From: Sphagnum compactum
Lineage: Eukaryota; Bryophyta; Sphagnopsida; Sphagnales
NCBI GenBank assembly: GCA_965153455.1
Contig: OZ234504.1
Coordinates: 8,060,001-8,124,000 of the forward strand
DNA length: 64,000 nt
Direction of reading: 5' to 3'
Part shown: positions 1 to 13,163 of the stretch, one piece after another
How positions within the stretch are numbered: the first letter of the stretch is position 1
How the letters are laid out: each line of letters opens with the position of its first letter
The notes under the pieces: generated by a model
Told to the model about the DNA's origin: nothing
The model's input: only the letters and a program-made list of their open reading frames with translations
Database searches by the model: none
Made by a program: the position numbers and the translations under genes

Positions 1-231
1 ATAATTATTTATTTTCAAAAAATAAATTCTTTTTTATTATTTTGAAATTATTATTTATTATTATTTTCATCCTCTACTATAATATTGTGATATGAGTAGT
101 GAAATTATTCAGAGTGTAGTCTAAGATAATTACAATGATTTTCGACCTGTCAACTTCATATTTTCACAATATTTCATTTCGCTATTTTGAGGATTATTTA
201 ATGACGAAACTGACCTTAGGGCAAGGTAATC

Positions 232-465
232 TTCAAAAAAATCCTCTAAAAGGAACCAAAATCCTTCAAGATATTTATAACTCTGTAACTAATCTCAAGT
301 TTCAACACAAGCCAAAATATCATCTTTCAAAAATCCTCATAATAAAAATAGACCTATTATTATTTATTACCTAGTAGGGGCCTAAATCCAATAAGCTACT
401 ATACTCTATAATGAATCTAAACACAATATCCTTCTTGCCTTGGTAGGCCAATAAGGCCAACAAAC
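232..465 (-). repeat. LTR-like interspersed repeat, copy 1 (short)
   Basis: One of four copies of a family whose outer edge reads TGTTGGCCTTATTGGCC on the minus strand, followed by a conserved body with GATATTGTGTTTAGATTC, TATTTTGGCTTGTGTTGAAA and TATCTTGAAGGATTTTGG. A TGTTGG start is typical of plant LTRs. This copy lacks the far part (the ATTCTTCTTTTGCCTTAAGA block) and diverges near 232. No internal retrotransposon genes flank it. Confidence 0.7.
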
Positions 466-824
466 TGGTATGTAGAAAAGTCTGTGGGGGCGGAGTGGTG
501 TTGGCGGGCATATGACCCCACACCAACTCATCCCCCAACAAACTTAGCTTTTTAAAATGTATATATTTGTTCTGTTTGGATGGATGATGAGACGGATGGA
601 CGACGGGACGGATTCAGGGGAAGCTTCATTTCTCATCCCGACGTCCTTTACTATATGTAATGCTTTGATCATTTATAAAATGTAGAGTCTTATCCGACTG
701 CACAGTGCTGAACCCATCAAGGACACAACAACAAATGAAAAAAGTTTCCTTTCCTAGGGTACCCCAAACTTTAACCTATTGGAACCCTCTTTCTTTGTTA
801 GAAGAAGCCCGGATGTGATGTGAT

Positions 825-1027
825 GACAAATTCTACTCAAGTTACTTGTCCTTCATGTTTAGGGTTTTTCCATCTTATCATTCCACCAATCCGACAAATT
901 CTAGTCAAGTCACTTGTTCTTCATGTATAGGGTTTTGCCATCTTATCATTCCACCAATCCGACAAATTCTAGTCAAGTCACTCGTCCTTCATGTATAGGG
1001 TTTTGCCATCTTATCATTCCACCAATC
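825..1027. repeat. 68-bp tandem repeat, three copies
   Basis: Units start at 825, 893 and 961, each beginning GACAAATTCTA and containing CTTCATGTATAGGGTTTT and TTATCATTCCACCAATC. Copies 2 and 3 are nearly identical; copy 1 is slightly diverged. The third ends at 1027. Confidence 0.9.
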
Positions 1028-2489
1028 TTAACACGCCATTTATGTATCCTATGAGGATAATCTCATAGGGCACAACCAAGAGGGAAATTTTAAAGACATT
1101 ATTATTATTTAACTGAATATTATTTGGGAGGACCATGATCCTTTGTGTCTTTTTTTTTTTCCCCCATTTGTGAAGTATGTGGGTTCATGATCATGGGCAT
1201 GAGGACTTAGCCAAATTTGGCTAGAGGTCAGAGAGGGAAAGTAGATAAGTTTAGGATTCCTCCTATAATTTGGCTATTTGTGGGAACCTATTCTCTAAAT
1301 ATGGTGAATTTAGATTTATTTTATTTTTCCCTCATGATGAGTCCACTTGGACCCATTTTTTCAAGAAAAAACCACCCTTTGTGCCTTTTGCATCTTCCTT
1401 TTTCTTTTTTTTGTCTTCTCAGATTTCAAAAAATCACCCCCCAAAAAAAACATTGACCATGAGATTCATATTTTTTCACTTTTTTTTTTTCTCTAGAGGC
1501 CCTTAGTGAAATTTTAGTGTATTTTATTTTACGATTTTAATTGGATTCATTACATTCATTACCTTTGAAAAAACCATTACCATATGCTCTGGAAACCCCT
1601 TTCAATTTAACTTTTGATTTACATTATAAAAATGCTTTGAATGGATTTTTAATGTATTTGATTGATTTGATTATATTTTGTTACCTTTTGATAGGATGTT
1701 TGAAATTTCATGTGATCATTTTTGAAATGCCAATTGCATGATTATTCTTGTTCACATTGAAAATGTGTCGTGCTTGTGTAAACATTTTTGTTATCACACA
1801 TTTAACCATTTTATAATCACATAGAATGTGTAAGGTAAATGATGAAATATTTATCCCAACCCTTGCCTTGCAAATAGGGTAAATGTTGATCATTTACATT
1901 TACTCGATTTGGAATTGTTTTAAAACCTATTTACGATTAACCAGTTAATATATTGTTTGATTTTTTATTTAACTTATTTAGATGATATATTAAAATAGAT
2001 ATATTTTTTCAACATTAGTTACCACAAATGTTGGGCAATTCTAAAAAAACCACCAAGTTTGGTTTTTAGAAAAGCTTGTAAAAATCAACGTGATCTTTTT
2101 TTTTCTTTTTAATTAATCCTCTAAAGATCTAAACAAGGTTACAAAATACTGGGAAAAATAATTTCAATTGGTTTTCAAAATGCTAATTCTCACTTATTTC
2201 ATATTGATTGGTTTTCGCAAACTAATTAACAAAAGTTCAATTATTTCTAACAAAACAAATATTTTAAAAATAAGAAAAAAAAACACAAAATGAAAAAATA
2301 TAATTTATTTTTCTTCCAACATTGTATATGTTTGCGACTTCATCAGCATGTTCAAATGAACCTTTTAATTTTTCTAACTTTTCTTCTAAGTCTAGATCCC
2401 TTTCAATTAACTCCACCAAATTGCAAGACGATTTACAATGAACCCTCGGATCATTTGCTCACAAAAATCAACTTTTTAAAATTGTCTAG
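1028..2489. other. AT-rich intergenic DNA
   Basis: Contains homopolymer T runs at about 1147-1160 and 1480-1490 and short frames of low complexity. An AGCCAAATTTGGCT palindrome lies at about 1208-1221. I see no gene. Confidence 0.5.
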
Positions 2490-2723
2490 TTATAAATGAC
2501 ATCTCCTTAGGTTAGTAAATATGTCCACTAAAAAAAATAATCCTCTTGTCTTAATTTGTGATTTTATAATGCATAGGATGTAATTGGCCAAAAAACCAAC
2601 ACTAAAAAACAAGGCTTTATATTTCCCCAACCATTGAAAAAGACATTTGATTTCATTGGGATCCACTTGGTAAGATCTAAAAATTAACAATTTTTGTTTT
2701 TTTTTAGTGACAAGTTTTTTCAT
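2490..2723 (-). pseudogene. hAT-type transposase remnant, C-terminal dimerisation region
   Basis: The minus-strand frame includes VDPNEIKCLFQW, VGFLANYILCI, KSQIKTRGLFFL and ITNLRRC-like text (FTNLRRCHL). This matches in order the C-terminal dimerisation region of plant hAT-derived zinc-finger proteins, whose usual text is close to VDPKEIKCPLQWW, VGF-ARQILGIVGSQIETER-FSLAGI and TNLRRCRL. The conserved Glu and Ser of SQIETERIFS are altered. No long frame precedes it: the DNA to the right, up to about 4.9 kb, shows only short fragments broken by stops. Confidence 0.7.
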
Positions 2724-5100
2724 TGCTTCTTTTGTGTTGGTAATCTATTCAAATATATGAAATTTTCATCAACTACTTGTTCTACATAACTAACTTTAAA
2801 TTATACCACTAGATGTAAATGATGATAACACTTTAAAAACATAAAATACAAATATTTCTTATCATATTCCTCAACAATAGTGACACATTCCTCATGACCA
2901 ACAAAAGAGGATACTAAATAAAAACTTTTAAACTTAAGGTGTAACATCAAAAGCAACATGTGATGAGTTTTTTTTCACATTTTCTTTTATTTAAAGAAAG
3001 GATTCCAAAACACCGCAAACTTCCCTTTTGATGTTGGAAGCAAACAAAGTCATTTTCTAAATCTACAATGTGTTTATTAATAAAGCTTTGCAAGGTTCCA
3101 ACAACAATTCAAAAATAACCCTAGAATTCCAATCATCATCAATCAAATTGGTTTGGGCTAATGGGTTTGCAACTTTTATTTTAAATTTTAAACACATAGT
3201 TATGGCAAATCATAACACATTAAAAAGCAACAAGTTGCCACTAGATTGGTTCAAAACACAAGCACTCATGACGAGAGATAGTCAATCCACAATTATGTGC
3301 CAAGTAGGATTAGGTGGCATATCCCACTCTTTTTTACAATATTTTGTCTACTATAACAAAAGACAATAACATTTTTGAATTACAAAGCCTCTCAAACATA
3401 ATGATTTTGATAACAAACATGGAATCAAAAATATACATGTAATGTTAGAATTTATAACTAATGAGATTTAGAAAAAAATCAAATTTAAAAAAAAATATTA
3501 AAAACCTACCTTGTCTTCATTGGAATATTTAATTTTCTTGGGAAAATATTAGAATTTGCACAAGCCTTGTTCCATTCCTATGACCATTTTCCATATTTTT
3601 TATGCCAAGTTATGTATTTTTAAAAATCTAATTTTGTAGACTTGATTAAAACAAATTTGAACATTTCTTGTTAGTTATAACATATTAGCACATTTTAAAA
3701 AAAGCATGGTCAAAATAAATACTTTGAAAGCTTTCGTCCAAATCTAAAATTTGGCACCTCACAATTTCTATGTAATTGTCATAGTATTCAAATTCGATCC
3801 ATCACCTTTAACATGGGAAATGAATTTTTTTTAAACCCATATTGATTAATCAAATTTGTCAAAATTGTTGGCCAAGGCTTGATTGATAATTTTTGTTGCC
3901 TCAGAATAAACCAATAGTCATTTGTTTAAGTTATCAATCAAATCCAAGGAAATGAATGACAAAAACAAATATATCATGTGCCCCTTAAACATCCATAAGT
4001 CAACTTGTTATTGCAAAAATGTGATTTGCCAATTTTGGCAAAAAAAATATTTATGTTTAAATTTTTCCACCAAGTTAAGAATTATTTTTTTGGATGAAAT
4101 AAACTTGAGGACATTAGTGTAAGACCAAATGTTTGAACTAGATATTTTTCACAAACTACAAGGGCAATTGATTCTTCACAATCAAGGGGCCAAGGTCTTG
4201 CAAAAAATACATATTGCACATCATCCTTTTAGAAAATATATTTTACACTAAAAAAAATTAGTATTGCATTGCTATACACATTAAGCATTTTTTTCATTGG
4301 TTGTCTTTCCACATTTCCTTTTAGTAAACTATTGATTTTAATCTTTGGAACTTTGCTGCAATTATTGACGTGGTTTACATTGACATGTTTTTAAAAGTTT
4401 TAATTCCACAGGTCTTATAATATCTTATTAAAAAAAAACTTTCTTCAACAAGCATTAGGTACATTCACAAGATTGATGTAATAAATGATACATCTCAAGA
4501 TTTGAGGATTCCTCTTTCAACAACTTTCCCATCATTAACATAATAAAAGGTCCAACATAGTGAATTTTTGTTATGCCCTTTCCATACTTTCCTTGAACAT
4601 CTCATTTTTAAAAATTCATTTGCATTTTGTTTTTTCATTTCCTTCTTTTTTGTTACTTTTTGTTTGAAGACTTAGATTATTTTATAATCCTTTCACAATT
4701 TCGTATTCCATAGTTGTGTCATTGAAATAATTTTCATTTTGACTACATCATTTCCATAAGAAAATTACACAACAGGGTGGAGAAATCAAAACAAATGTAT
4801 GTTTTGCCAAATGATATGTGCATTGGAAATCAAATAAAAAAATTTATAGGCCTTTACAATGAAAAAATAACTCATTTTTCTCTTCTCTTTTCATCATAGA
4901 AAAAGAAGATGCAATGTACAAAATATAATGTATGAAAAAAATAGCATAGTGTATGAAAAGTAACCCTACACACAACCAAAAAAACAACTTGAAATGATTA
5001 GCATACAAAACATATGTAAATAAAAAAAAATTCAAACACAAATAGATGCAAAACCAAAACAATTAAAGAAACACAATGAAACATCACAAACAAAAAACAA
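2724..5100. other. AT-rich DNA with stop-broken transposase-like traces
   Basis: By position, this should be the upstream part of the hAT remnant at 2490-2723 on the minus strand. Only short fragments remain and I could align none of them securely. The plus-strand frame at 3070-3369 is unassigned. Confidence 0.4.
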
Positions 5101-6480
5101 ACAAACAAAGGAAAAGAAAAAAACTTAACTTGAAAAAACTTGAGCTTGAAATTTTTTGCAAAAACATGAACTTGAAAAAACTTGGAGCTTCAAGCTCCTT
5201 TTCCCACGTCTACACAAGGTAGGGAGGAGGGGGGGGTACCAATTTGAAGTCAATGAATCAAAATGATGATGAAAAAAACAAAGCAACTTAGCTTGAACAA
5301 AAAGATGAATAAAAGTGTGATGAAACAAACATGAATAAAAACATGATGAGATGAATAAAAATAGGAGCATGATAAGACAATCAACAAGAACATAACAAAA
5401 AAGGTAGGAGTGGGAGTGTATCGAGATTTAACGTGACAAGCAAGAACACAATGTTTTCATAACGTTCAAATGTCCGTTAGGACACGATGTTCTATTTAGA
5501 CATTAACGTTATTCAATGTCACATCAAAATAAAATCAACTTAGGTGAAAACCTAGGTTGGGCTACTTGGGGCAAATTTAGGGCAACTATTAATTTGTGTC
5601 TTTCGATTGTCTTAAACCTTGTGATAACCAAAATGACATTTGATTGTGAGATTACAATAATGACCTAAAAGTGGTTCAAATTTGGTCTTTGGATCAATGG
5701 TGGAAATTGAACCATTGTCGTTCAAACAACCAAAAAAATTTCAAGTGACAACCAAAAAAATTTCGAACGACAATCAATTTTTTTTCGATTGTTGGATCAA
5801 AGGTGGAAATCAATTCACATCAATTAGACAATTCAAGCTTTATGGGTGGTGACTAAATTTTTTTAAAACATAGATTGAAAAATTTGTTTAAGCGACGACC
5901 AAATTTTTTCAAATGCTTGACTTGATGATCAAAAAAATCAAATGACCAAAAAAAATTTGGTCGCCAAAACTTGTCCAAAAAAAGAATCATCGTAAAAACA
6001 AAATGTCAATGTTTGACTTGAAGAATGAAACTGACACATTTGGATGGACGTCAATTGACGACCAATGCAAAATGGGCACATAATGTCATTTATGATAACC
6101 CTATAAAAACATGAACGCAAAAAAAATGAATAAGGGTGCAATGAAACAAATAAGAACAAGGCATGACACAACAAAACGTAACAAGATGAAAATAAAAAAA
6201 ATGTGACGAGATGAATAAAAGCAAGAGCAAGACGAGATGAGCAAAAGTAAGAGTACAATGAGATGAACATGAATAATAATGCGGTGAAACGAACTAGAAT
6301 GATGTTGACAACAAGCAAGAACAAAACCACAACTTACAAGAAGTGACAAGTAAAAAACAAAAGAGAAGATGACAAAATAGGAGTAGGAAGGGGAAAAAAA
6401 AAATGTGACAATGCAAATCACAAAAACAGCAATGCAACAAGCTCACAAAAGATAAAACACAAAAGACAAAAAAAATAAAG
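5100..6480. repeat. Purine-biased AT-rich tract
   Basis: The plus strand is strongly A/G-rich with recurring GATGAATAAAA, AACAAGAACA, GACGAGATGA and ATGAAACAAAC words, mostly at 5240-5400 and 6100-6480. On the minus strand this yields long Phe/Ser/Leu/Cys-rich open frames (for example 5938-6330) that look like translated repeats. No gene recognised. Confidence 0.55.
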
Positions 6481-7979
6481 TGAAGCCCCCAAGATGAGTG
6501 GGAGTTTTTTTTTATCTTCATGGAGAGGTGCAAAGCAGAAATAACCATTGAGTAAACCCTATTCTTTTAAATTAACCCTAACTTGAAACCCTAACCTTAT
6601 TTTATTTTAATATCATGACAAAAAAATTTTAATAAAAAATCATAAGGGCCAGGTTTCAAGGGGCCAGTTCCCACTCTAGTGTGGTATTTTGTCCTCTTTG
6701 GTTTCTTTGGTTTTCTCATAAACAAATTTTTGTATCCTAGTCAAACTTACTCTTTGGGTTGAGTCTATGTTACAAATTTTCCTTAATACAAATCAACTCA
6801 CTAAGGTCTCTCTTTTTTCTCTAGGAACACCATGTGGGGTTAGTTGGGGGCGGGGCGGGGCGGGCAGGGGGTGCATGTACTGTGCTTTACTTCATTGCTC
6901 TACTTTGATTTGTCCCTTGTTTTAGGATTCAAACTGAACTTTATTCCAAAAGTGTGCTGGATGAGGGTGGGAGGTTGTTTTTATCTTTTGGTGTGGACCC
7001 CTTATAGGGACCTGGATCCATACACAAAAATCATGACACCTGAAAGAAACACAAAGACCAAAATAAAAAACCTTGAAATCAGGGTCCTGTAACCAAAGGA
7101 ATGACCAAGAAAATAATAATAATAATAATAATATATATATATTTATATATATATATATATTAATATATATAGATATATTAAAATATATTGGATTATGGAG
7201 TAGGTTCAGAATTATTCTTTATTACTTTACTCGGTAATGCTAGAGATAAAGTCGTGTATAAAGTCGAGGTTTGCATATGTCACGGGTCATTTTTGACTTC
7301 GCTTTTGTGAGTGCATCCCAACTTCACTGCCTTTAATTGGGGCTATGATGTGCACTAGGTCATCAATTTAAACTGTTTTTAGAACATGGGGGCATTGGAC
7401 ACGACTCCACCACCCGGCCCACCCCCAACACCCCACCCCCAAGATGCAAAAACATTATCTCTCCATCCAAACTTAATTGTCCTTGTAAGATGAAGGACAA
7501 AAAGTGACCTAATTCATCAAAAGAAAACAAATTGTGAAGTGGAGATGACACGTCTGTCCTCAAGCTGCAAAAAGAACACGTCTTTTTGGGGCTTAATGTA
7601 TACATGCGAGGTGCCGGACTAAAGTGCCAATAGCTTGTCAAAAGAAACAATTTCTAATATAGGCAAGTGGAAATGACTCATGAAGATTCACAACACGTCT
7701 TTACATGTAAAGTACACAATTGACGTAGATGGAGTGAAAATAGTGTTATCCGGAACACTGGAACATGATTGAGTGAATACCCATCTCCTTAGTAACCCTT
7801 TTTTTTCTTTTGGCAAGTCAACAAGTGGCTATGATGGCGAGTCAATAATTCCCAAATGTTCATAGAGTGGTTACAACCAAAAATAATCATGATTAAAAAG
7901 CAATGGCCACATGTGGGTTTAAAACGGATCACATTTGGCAACATGCGGGTTTTAAGGACTACATTTGGTGACATGCACA
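6481..7979. other. Intergenic DNA
   Basis: A GGGGCGGGGCGGGGCGGGC run lies at 6847-6866 and a microsatellite at 7109-7185. Short frames on both strands show no family features. Confidence 0.5.
7109..7185. repeat. (AAT)n and (AT)n microsatellite
   Basis: About seven AAT units pass into an interrupted (AT)n stretch that runs to about 7185. Confidence 0.9.
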
Positions 7980-8647
7980 AAAAATAAATTTGCATCATAC
8001 ATAACCATTCATTTACACAAATAGAATTTACATGTATTTTAATGTTTAATGAAATTTTATTACAATTCAAAGAAAATATTAAGATATCATGTGTATAAAA
8101 ATAAATAAACATTCAAGTTCCACAAAATTATAAATTATGTGTCATTACTTGATATGTTGTAAACTAGAAATTTGATTTACATAAAAATAATAAATTACAT
8201 GTATTAAACATACACATTATTACAAAGTTATATTTCAGAATTTTCTTAAATCTCATTTTGAAATTCTGAAAATACAAATTATATATGTACTCAAAAAATA
8301 TTACATCATACATAACCATTTGTTTAATACAAATCAAATTTACATGTAATTTTATTTATTTATGAAGGTAGGTAGATTGATTTGTTTTGTTTTGTCATGT
8401 TGAGATTTCCCAAATCAAAGTGCATGCAATGTTATTATATCTTTGCAAACCTATCAACGAACAAGGGTGCATTGACTTGGGTTGGAAAATTTTGGAGTTA
8501 CAATGCAAAGGTTATTGATTATTGAACCATTTTCTCAATAAATATTAATTAAATCATAAATTAAAAACTACATTGGAATCCAAAGGTGTATTTCATCACA
8601 ATTTTACAGGCTTCATGTGTTTGTTCCAAATTTGTGCAAATCTATTA

Positions 8648-8875
8648 TTTCATAGGTTCGTATTGTTTAAACACAAATGTTATGCAGTATTTAAACACAA
8701 AAGCAATGTGCACAACTTTCATGTGTAAACAACACGAATAAATATACAACATCGGTGTTTAAACAATACAAATAAGCACATGACATTCATGTCTAAACAA
8801 TGCACATGACATCGATGTTCAAATAATATAAATAAATGAATGACATCCATGTTTTTTCCATACGAACCTATGAAA
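8648..8875. repeat. Foldback-like unit: 16-bp inverted repeats around short repeats
   Basis: TTTCATAGGTTCGTAT at 8648-8663 is matched exactly in reverse complement at 8860-8875. Between them are imperfect units built on CATGACATTCATGT and TTTAAACAA, repeated four to five times. The whole is 228 bp with no coding potential. Confidence 0.75.
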
Positions 8876-9590
8876 CGCATACTTCACACAATTATTATTG
8901 CCAAATTGTGGCCCGTGAAGTTTGTGATGCTGGTGTTATTTAAAAATAGTTGTTAAATTCAGATTTAATAAAATTTATTTCAAATTTTCTAAACTTGAAG
9001 TGTGGAAGATATTGAATTTTTAGTGAATTTTGTTGTTGAAAATTCAAATAGATTACAAAAAATTGGGTTTAGAAATGGAATCGAATTGATTTTGTTCACA
9101 CTTGGGGTCAACAACTTAGGTTATGTTATCTATCCATGAAGGAAGGTAGTTTATTTTGTTTTGTCATAATGAGATTTCCCAAACCATAGTGTTTTAGGCT
9201 ATGTTATGGGACTTATCATCAAAAAGCTCTTAATGAACAAAGGTGCACCAACTTGGTGTAAAATGTTTGGAGTTAGGGTGTTTTATTTAATTTCAATGAA
9301 AAAATTAAATAAAACCAAGATTGAAAATTATATTGAAATTTGGGGGTGTTCTTGGTGTTGTTGGAAAACCCTTACCAAGTTTGATTTAATAGAATTGATT
9401 TTGTAATTTTGATACCTAAGATGCAAACACTATTATTGAACTTTTAATGGGTATTGTTGTTGGAAACTCAAAAAATTTGTAAAAAGCGGTTTGGAAGGAA
9501 AATCCAACTAAATGCATTCACATTTAGGGCAATGATAAATGGTATATTAATGTTTAATGAATTTTTATCACAATTTTAAATAAATATTAA

Positions 9591-9858
9591 GGTGAAAATC
9601 TTTTAAGGTGTACCACATAGAACAAAAAGGGCCTAGTCCTTACTGCAATCCTTTTTTACCTTATATTTTGATCCCATAAAAAATAATGAATCAAAAGTTG
9701 TCAAAAATTTCAAAAGGATTATATTTTAAATTATTACAAATCTAAATTTCATCATAATCATCCATAAATGTGTCTTTACATGGTAAAACAAACTAGGTAA
9801 AATAGATAGAAAATGGTGATGTCACAAGATTTTGGTACACCTTAAAAAATTTGCACCC
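9591..9858. mobile_element. 268-bp non-autonomous element with ~25-bp terminal inverted repeats
   Basis: The left end (9591-9615) starts GGTGAAAATCTTTTAAGG and the right end (9833-9858) ends AAAAAATTTGCACCC. Reverse-complemented, the two match over about 25 bp including the block AAGGTGTACCA. Both sides show ATTAA (9586-9590 and 9859-9863), a candidate target duplication. The diverged sister sequence at 8041-8112 lacks the insert and runs straight through this point, so it shows the unoccupied site. The interior is AT-rich with no coding potential. The GGGTG-type end and a TTA/TAA core suggest the PIF/Harbinger group, but the superfamily is not settled. Confidence 0.8.
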
Positions 9859-10070
9859 ATTAAAATATCATGTGTATAAAAACGAATAAACATTAGAGTT
9901 TCACAATATTATTAATTATGTATCATTATTTGATATGTTGTAATGATTTACATAATAATAATAAATTATGCGTATTGAACATAAACATAATTAACATATA
10001 TTTCAAAAAAAATTTAAACTTTATTTTGAAATTAAAGTTTAATATTTATGTGCACTTAATTTACAAGTGA

Positions 10071-12849
10071 AATTTATGTGTAATTTAATTTTATCATAGT
10101 TTAATATTAATATTAAAATATTATATATATGTAATTGAAATTGCCTATTAGTTGTTTAGACTAGTTAGAAGAAATAATCACAACAAAATTTCAAACAAGA
10201 CTACATTTCACCCTTCCTCAAATACATTTTATCATCCATATATACATGTGTGTTGGTGGTGTCACCAAAATAGTTGAACACAAGTCAATGTCTTGACTTT
10301 ATACAAACTAAAAAACCTTAAATGCCAAAAATATTTTGAAATTGGCCCCTTAGTTGAAACATGTTTCACATTATTTGCCAACAGAGTTAAGTGTTCAACT
10401 TGGAAACATTGTTGATGCTGGGAATATTCAACAAATGACCACTCAATTGAAAAAGGCTTTGAATTATATACCAATATAGTAGACAAGTTAACTTAATTGG
10501 TAATTGTCATAATTTTCTTTAAATTTTTTTAAATCCAAAAAATATAATTTGCATTTGTTTAACTATTGCAAATGTTGTTTAGTTGAAAAAATTTTATTAA
10601 AAAAGGTGTTTTCTACAAGTGGAATCTTCTAGAATGCCTAAGAGGGAAAAGAAAGAAAAAAAGAAAGAAAATAATGAAAGAAAAAATGAAAGTTCAAGAA
10701 AGATGAATGAATGAATGAAACATACCTTGAGCTTGGAGGTCTCCTCTTGAATAGACTCCAAGACCTTTGAGTTGTCCTCCCCCTCTTCCTCCTCCTTTAC
10801 AAAACAAGTCACAAAAGACTTTAATATCTATGGACAACATTACTTATATATTCCTTGACACATAAAACCTTTAAAAAAGAATTAAACCTTAATTCTCTGT
10901 TTGTCATACCAAAAGTTGAAGATTTGACCACTTTGTACTCTCGCCATGGCCCCTTCCAAAATGTTTTGATCCAAGTTCCTAAGGTGGAAAACAATCATTT
11001 TCCTTACAAATTCAAATCCCATAACATATTCCACATGACTTCTATAGAATTAAGCCTTCGTCTACCTTGGAATTGATTTCGCCATACTTCCACGGACTCT
11101 TCCATTTCCTAGGAGAAATCAATTTTCTTTCTTCTTTTTGACTCTTCAATTTTCTCTACATATAAATTTTTTTGGGATGTTTTAGCACATTTAATATTCT
11201 ACATCTGCAAATTCCAAGAAAGATATTTGACATTGGAAGAGGTTTTTTACATGTTGCTTGCGAACCCTCAAAGGGAATCCTTGAGTCTTCTTTGGTGCCA
11301 TTGTGGTTTGGCGTCTCATTGCTTTTGTTGGCATCTAATTATGTCCACATCGGCCTTTTTTCTTCTATGGAACTATCTTTGCATTCTCAATTAGTTTTTG
11401 CATCTCACAAATAATTTGCGTTCCTCTATCTATAAGATACTTATATCATATGGGAATTTATTGCTTTTGGTTGGAACCTTTGGTGCTATGTGATGGGTTG
11501 TCTTTTGAAAGGACCCAATGTTAGAATTATTTTCATTTTTTCCTTGGAAAACATTCACATCGGAAATTACAATAGTTATAGTCAATCAACACAAAAGGGT
11601 TTCAATTGTTGAAAATGGATAATGAAATTTTATAAAAGAGTTTGTTAGGTCAAAAAAAAAAAAAAAACCAACAGTTCATTGGAACAAAGTAAAGTCTAAT
11701 TATGTCTGCCATCCCAATGAATTTAGATTATTGGTCTTCAAATGTAGAAACAACTATGGTGAAAAATTTAGTAGTAGAGTTTGCAATCCTAGTGAATTGG
11801 TGGCTAGACAAGGGAGACAAGGTGGCGATGTGGAGGTTTAGGGTTTAAGGATGGTGGCAATGTTGCCATTTGGTGGTAGTAGGATTAGGCGATTTTTGGG
11901 CTAGGTTGTGACCCTCATTTGATCACGAAGGTGTTGCAGACCTTAATATGGAGTTGCCTTTTTGCAATCTTTCACAAAACAAAAAATCATCACTCCTTAG
12001 ACCACAATGGATGATCACAAAATTGCACGGTGCAAGGTCCAAGAATTAAAGGGTTAATTCTTTTGGCTTTCAAAAATTGGATTAAACAAGAAACTCAAGG
12101 CCTTGCTCATCAAAGGGCCATGATGTTTAGTGCAATAAAAGGCAATGGTAGGAGGTTTCAAATAAAAAAGGAATGCAATATTTCACTTGCACACAAAGAA
12201 AAAGGATGTCTCCTCACCAATTTTGTGTGATTATGGACCTAAATATATTTGTATGATTTTCAAATTGTGACTATGTACACTATACCTATGAGTATGAATT
12301 CAAAATTTGAAAGAGGCAAAAACATGAGTATCCGAACCATTTGCATATTGCTTGTGTGCAAGTTGAATATTGCTTAGAATAAGTATTAGGATGGGTGCCA
12401 ACATGAACCATCTCCTTGTGAACATTGTAGTGAGTGGCCTAATGCTAAAAGTGAACTATAGACTATAGACACTTGAAAAGATTATAATTGTTGAATTTTA
12501 TTTGGTGGCAAATTGGTAAATGGCATATCCAAGTTCCCTGGTCACTCTCCGAGATTTGATTGGAATTATTGTTGGATGTTAGATTGGAGTATTTACACTA
12601 GAGAAAATTACCACTTTGTAAGTGATAGTCAAATGGAATTTGTAGATAATAGGATTTAAACTAACTAAAGCTAGGGCATCAGCCAAAATGAATTTTGATC
12701 ACCTCAACCTACAACATCCACAACATATCAACTCTAGCAAGTATGAAGATGAACCCATTTATGGGCTTAACCTTATGCGGGAAGGGGAGATCCACCTATT
12801 TTTCTATGTTCCTGCATTTCCATGGAGGAAAGAAAAAGAGATGTTTATT
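10071..12849. other. AT-rich intergenic DNA without recognised genes
   Basis: Frames of 66-80 codons occur at 10262-10486, 10597-10812 and 11172-11414, but none shows a domain, and neighbouring frames do not link through splice sites that I could see. A poly-A run lies at about 11654-11668. Confidence 0.45.
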
Positions 12850-13145
12850 GGCTTTGCCTACCAAGGCAAGGATATTGTGTTTAGATTCATTATAGAGTAA
12901 AATAGCTAAGGGTAGGTCTATTTATAAATAAGGATTTTTGAAAGATGATATTTTGGCTTGTGTTGAAACTTGAGATTAGTTATTATAAGGTTATGATATC
13001 TTGAAGGATTGCGGTTTCTTTTAAAGGATTTTTTTTTGAAGATTATATTTTTGCATTGTAAAATATTTGAATTTCCATAATTCTTCTTTTGCCTTTAGAT
13101 ACTTTTTAATGTAAATGGCAAGCTCACAGTGTGACACACACCCCT
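12850..13145 (+). repeat. LTR-like interspersed repeat, copy 2 (opposite orientation)
   Basis: The same family as at 232, 48836 and 55253, here on the plus strand: GCCTACCAAGGCAAGGATAT, then GTGTTTAGATTCATTATAGA, TATTTTGGCTTGTGTTGAAA, TAATTCTTCTTTTGCCTT and GTAAATGGCAAG, then GTGTGACACAC and CCCCTTGTT. The similarity to copy 3 stops after CCCCTTGTT. Confidence 0.75.
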
Positions 13146-13163
13146 TGTTTTCATTTGAGAGAG

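Larger units (their letters stand above)
7979..10070. repeat. Diverged local segmental duplications
   Basis: Three pairs of blocks match in the same orientation: 7988-8044 with 8299-8355 (shared CATCATACATAACCATT); 8041-8215 with 9549-9590 plus 9859-9990 (shared ATATCATGTGTATAAAAA and GATATGTTGTAA, split by the TIR element); and 8368-8550 with 9133-9350 (shared GAGATTTCCCAAA, CAAAGTG-like text and GGTGCA-CAACTTGG-like text). No gene is recognisable. The blocks look like an old tandemly duplicated AT-rich repeat. Confidence 0.7.

Noticed and set aside
5938-6548. Long Phe/Ser/Cys-rich minus-strand frames resembling membrane proteins
   Set aside because: Low-complexity translation of a purine-biased repeat; three overlapping frames are open at once, which is typical of biased composition.
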